Source of the DNA: M55B112 sp040880545
GTDB taxonomy: Bacteria; Bacteroidota; Bacteroidia; Bacteroidales; GCA-2748055
NCBI GenBank assembly: GCA_040880545.1
Contig: JBBDIE010000063.1
Span: 1-34,594 of the forward strand
Length of the DNA stretch: 34,594 bases
Direction: 5' to 3'
The position numbers and the translations under genes are program-made. The notes below the pieces were generated by a model that did not search any database, was not told the origin of the DNA, and saw only the letters and a program-made list of their open reading frames with translations. This document shows, in pieces, positions 32,135 through 34,594 of this stretch. Numbering within the stretch: the first letter of the stretch is position 1; every line of letters begins with the position of its first letter.

Positions 32135-33169
32135 ATGAAATCAATGATGTTAACCGGGATACGTGAAATGGAGATGAAACATGTCCCTGAACCTTTGCTT
32201 GTTAATGAAACCGATGTACTGATCAAAATGAAAGTGATCGGTGTCTGCGGTTCGGATGTACACTATTATAAAACGGGCAGGATCGGCTCACAAATAGTTT
32301 CCTATCCATTTCCGGTGGGCCATGAAGGGGCCGGTGAGGTTGTCAGAACGGGACCGGCCGTGAAGCGAGTTAAGGTGGGTGACCGAATAGCCATTGAACC
32401 AGCCATGCCGTGCGGGGAGTGTGACCAGTGCCGGGCAGGTCGCAGCCATACTTGCAGGAAGCTGCGGTTTCTGGGTTGTCCGGGCCAGGCCGAGGGTTGT
32501 CTTTCCCAGTTCCTGATCATGCCCGAAACCAGTTGTTTCCCGATTCCAGGTTCCATGTCGTTTGACGAGGCAGCCATCTCAGAACCATTAGCCATCGGAC
32601 TATATGCTGTAAACAGTTCCATACCCATGCAGGGATCCACTGTCGGAATCCTGGGCTTCGGCCCTATCGGGATGTCGGTTCTACTGCCTGCGCTGGCGAA
32701 AGGTGCATCGAAAGTATACGTAACAGACAAAGTGGATGAGCGTCTGAAATTGGCCAAGGAAAACGGAGCAGTGTATGGTGGAAATCCGGACAATTCTGAT
32801 ATAGTCAATGAAATTACCCAACTGGAACCCAATATGCTCGATGTGGTATTTGAATGCTGTGGACAACAGGAGGCGCTGGACCAGGCCATCGATATTCTGA
32901 AGCCGGGTGGCAAGCTGATGATCATCGGGATTCCGGAATTCGACAGGTGGTCCATTCCTGCAGACAAGATGCGAAGAAAAGAGATTACCCTGCAGAATGT
33001 ACGCCGGCAGAATGAAACACTGGATGAGGCACTGGATATGATCACAACACACACTGTGGATGTAACGCCCATGGTCACACACCGATTCAAATTTGAAGAT
33101 ACCAAAGCTGCCTTCGATCTTGTCTCCGGTTATAAAGACGGGGTAATGAAAGCGATGATCGATTTTTGA
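32135..33169 (+). CDS. Zinc alcohol dehydrogenase, sorbitol/xylitol dehydrogenase-like
   Basis: Medium-chain zinc dehydrogenase of 344 residues oxidising a polyol to a ketose with NAD(P). Catalytic zinc ligands are C38 in GVCGSDVHYYKTGRIG, H63 and E64 in VGHEGAGEV, and E150 in SEPLAIG. Structural zinc cysteines are C93, C96, C99 and C107. The nucleotide motif is GILGFGPIGMSV. The DVHYYKTGRIG stretch is closest to sorbitol/xylitol dehydrogenases; threonine dehydrogenase is the alternative. The start at 32135 fits the family; an in-frame ATG at 32012 would add 41 unlikely residues and overlap the transaldolase gene. It is transcribed alone between two minus-strand groups and ends 32 bases from the small membrane-protein gene. 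Confidence 0.88.
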   Translation: MKSMMLTGIREMEMKHVPEPLLVNETDVLIKMKVIGVCGSDVHYYKTGRIGSQIVSYPFPVGHEGAGEVVRTGPAVKRVKVGDRIAIEPAMPCGECDQCRAGRSHTCRKLRFLGCPGQAEGCLSQFLIMPETSCFPIPGSMSFDEAAISEPLAIGLYAVNSSIPMQGSTVGILGFGPIGMSVLLPALAKGASKVYVTDKVDERLKLAKENGAVYGGNPDNSDIVNEITQLEPNMLDVVFECCGQQEALDQAIDILKPGGKLMIIGIPEFDRWSIPADKMRRKEITLQNVRRQNETLDEALDMITTHTVDVTPMVTHRFKFEDTKAAFDLVSGYKDGVMKAMIDF

Positions 33170-33201
33170 TCCTTCTACCGGCTAAAAGCTTTTCATGTAA
33201 C

Positions 33202-33393
33202 CTATACTACCGGATTGGTTTTCTTTCCCAGCCATGGTATCGCCCCTGCAAACCACAGCACGGTACCGATGAATATCAGGTTCTTCATCTTATCCATCTC
33301 CATCTTTCCGGTAAAATGCATAATCGATGGGATAAGCAGCATTAACAAACCTGCCAGGCAGATGACCGGATATATAAATTTTAAATATTTCAT
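33202..33393 (-). CDS. Small two-helix membrane protein, coupled to the permease
   Basis: A 63-residue protein with two hydrophobic helices, IYPVICLAGLLMLLIPSI (about 7-24) and LIFIGTVLWFAGAIPWL (about 39-55), joined by a short charged loop (MEMDKMK). No family recognised. Its ATG overlaps the permease stop by 4 bases (ATGA), which strongly supports that it is real and made together with the permease. A small accessory subunit or stabiliser of the transporter is the obvious idea, but nothing in the sequence proves it. Confidence 0.7.
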   Translation of the reverse strand: MKYLKFIYPVICLAGLLMLLIPSIMHFTGKMEMDKMKNLIFIGTVLWFAGAIPWLGKKTNPVV

Positions 33394-34594
33394 GATCTGA
33401 CCGATTTAATATTACGTTGATAGACTCCCGAAAAGAGCAGATAAATTCCAATGGAAACGATCCATACAGGTACCGGGAGGAAATAGAGTTCAATATGAAA
33501 GTAAAAATTCATCACCAGTGAAACGGCAAGCATCAGGAACCAGGTCATACCTGCCGCCCAATTAAAGGTAATTCCCTTCAATTCAGCATAATAGGCCTTC
33601 AGATTAAGTTTTGGAATGAGGTAATGATCGGCGAAGATCACAGCACCCATGGGAACAAGTACCAATCCGTACAGCGCCACAAAATCGAGCAGTTTCATAA
33701 CCAGGGCAGGAAACATAGCTGCTGTCGTTGTCACTGCTCCGGCCACCAGTGTCACTTTCCACCTGGTCCAGCCACTGGCCACCTGCAAAGCCAGGCCGGC
33801 CCTGTAAAGAGTTGGATTCGCCGTGGTCCACCCCGCGATAACAACACATATCGCTCCGGCAATGCCGATGGCTTCATAAGCGACCACACCCGGTGCATCA
33901 GAATTGGCTGCAGCATACAGGATTCCGGATGCCAGCCAGGCGACATAATGGCCCAGAAACATACCCACGGCTGAGGAAAATCCATACTGCCATTTTTTCG
34001 CGTACCTGAGAATCGTCAGGTCAGACATCCCCAGGTGCATGGCGGCATTGGCCAGCCAGGAGAAAAATATCACGTGCCAGATAGTGAACTGCGACTGGCC
34101 CGGCATTGCCACACCGGTCCATATCTTCTCACCGGCCACTTCCCAGAAATTACCCCCGCCCGGTACCACTCCGAGTTTTGGGAGTACAGCGATGGCTGCC
34201 GTTACAAAAATCAGAAACATCCACGGAGCGGCAACTTTGGCAAACCTGGCCAGGGCATCGAAACCGAGGATTGCCATCAGGGTGATCACTGAACCAACGC
34301 CTATAACCGTCAATATCCAGCCAAGGGAATTGGGAAACATATCTGTCAGGGTGGGCATCTCTATGTTAAACGGTATCCCTACTGCAGTGGCGGCAACCGC
34401 CACCATGGCCCCTGCCAGAAAACAGAACATCAACGCATTGACAATATTGTAGAGGAAAACCAGCACCGGACCACAAATCTTTTTTAATTGCCAGTAGAGT
34501 GATAACCTTACCTTGGTGGCAATGGGAGCCGTAAGAAAAGCCCAACTTAACACGGCCAGGATATTTCCGATGAGTCCGCCGATAAACATATCGG
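33390..34594 (-). CDS. NCS1-family permease (5' end beyond the window)
   Basis: Integral membrane transporter; 401 residues are visible and the reading frame is still open at the window edge. The first ATG in view (34589) is probably internal, since family members usually have a further 50 to 80 residues. About ten hydrophobic helices can be traced. Features of the nucleobase:cation-symporter-1 family are the start GGLIGNILAVLSW, the WLANAAMHLGMSDLTILRYA segment, ANPTLYRAGLALQ and FADHYLIPK. NCS1 members import cytosine, purines, allantoin, hydantoins or thiamine precursors. Its place beside polyol and rhamnose genes is unexpected. Translationally coupled to the 63-residue membrane protein by a 4-base overlap. 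Confidence 0.85.
   Translation of the reverse strand, partial: DMFIGGLIGNILAVLSWAFLTAPIATKVRLSLYWQLKKICGPVLVFLYNIVNALMFCFLAGAMVAVAATAVGIPFNIEMPTLTDMFPNSLGWILTVIGVGSVITLMAILGFDALARFAKVAAPWMFLIFVTAAIAVLPKLGVVPGGGNFWEVAGEKIWTGVAMPGQSQFTIWHVIFFSWLANAAMHLGMSDLTILRYAKKWQYGFSSAVGMFLGHYVAWLASGILYAAANSDAPGVVAYEAIGIAGAICVVIAGWTTANPTLYRAGLALQVASGWTRWKVTLVAGAVTTTAAMFPALVMKLLDFVALYGLVLVPMGAVIFADHYLIPKLNLKAYYAELKGITFNWAAGMTWFLMLAVSLVMNFYFHIELYFLPVPVWIVSIGIYLLFSGVYQRNIKSVRS

Noticed and set aside
32302..33105. Long open frame (267 codons) antisense to the sorbitol-dehydrogenase-like gene
   Set aside because: It is a shadow of the real gene, which has all zinc ligands and the NAD motif. The antisense protein is serine-rich with no recognisable domain.
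20418..33169. Sulfoquinovose breakdown by transaldolase or aldolase, suggested by tal, PfkB, SIS and nearby sulfotransferases
   Set aside because: No sulfoquinovosidase, sulfoquinovose isomerase or sulfolactaldehyde enzymes were recognised. The transaldolase is a classical TalB type, and the sulfotransferases lie 18 kb away.
1..34594. tRNA, rRNA, transposase, integrase or prophage genes
   Set aside because: None were recognised on either strand. The repeats are non-coding and no recombinase-like reading frame is present.

Overview
Organism. The window looks chromosomal and most likely comes from a Bacteroidota bacterium, perhaps a marine or anaerobic Bacteroidales/Marinilabiliales-type lineage. 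The reasons are several short lipoproteins, a dipeptidyl-peptidase-IV-like S9 peptidase, a single-chain E1 alpha-beta 2-oxoacid dehydrogenase, few clear Shine-Dalgarno sites, and promoter-like sequences of the TTTG / TAnnTTTG type. This placement is inference; no rRNA, tRNA or phylogenetic marker is present.

Layout. (i) 1-8,990: loosely connected plus-strand genes. They are a PEGA/SHOCT lipoprotein, two tandem sulfotransferases, a Blc-type lipocalin, a GH13 lipoprotein, a creatininase-family hydrolase and a DPP-IV-like peptidase. (ii) 8,991-12,611: three oxidoreductases (Tat-signal aldo-keto reductase, gpr/yghZ-type aldo-keto reductase, Gfo/Idh/MocA dehydrogenase). A repeat-rich non-coding block of about 0.7 kb separates the first two. 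(iii) 12,622-16,226, minus strand: GntR/UTRA regulator, rhaB, rhaA. (iv) 16,423-23,178, plus strand and divergent from the regulator: E2 acyltransferase, fused E1, mannitol-1-phosphate 5-dehydrogenase, and two HAD phosphatases. (v) 23,209-32,025, minus strand: transaldolase, SIS isomerase, isochorismatase-type hydrolase, PfkB kinase, aldo-keto reductase, PHP protein, a RhaEW-type aldolase/dehydrogenase fusion, and a sorbose-1-phosphate-reductase-like enzyme. (vi) 32,135-34,594: a sorbitol/xylitol-dehydrogenase-like enzyme (plus), then an NCS1-type permease and a small two-helix membrane protein (minus). The permease runs off the window.

How the genes fit together. RhaA, RhaB and the RhaEW fusion can take L-rhamnose to dihydroxyacetone phosphate and L-lactate. 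E1/E2 could then oxidise pyruvate made from lactate. Around this core lies a sugar-alcohol/ketose-phosphate set: a SorE-like reductase, MtlD, a KdsD/GutQ-like isomerase without CBS domains, a PfkB kinase, transaldolase, a sorbitol-dehydrogenase-like enzyme and HAD phosphatases. The rhamnose part rests on recognisable families; the joint pathway and its substrate are inference.

Notable structure. Two 18-bp imperfect palindromes of one design lie between the divergent GntR and E2 genes and are probable operators. A dispersed non-coding repeat containing CTCTGTGTCCTCTGTGG occurs three times. In one of two adjacent copies a 35-nt double palindrome sits exactly where the other copy has 12 unrelated bases. 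A second short repeat (TAGTGTCTGTCCATAATG) occurs twice. No CRISPR array, RNA gene, transposase or prophage gene was seen.
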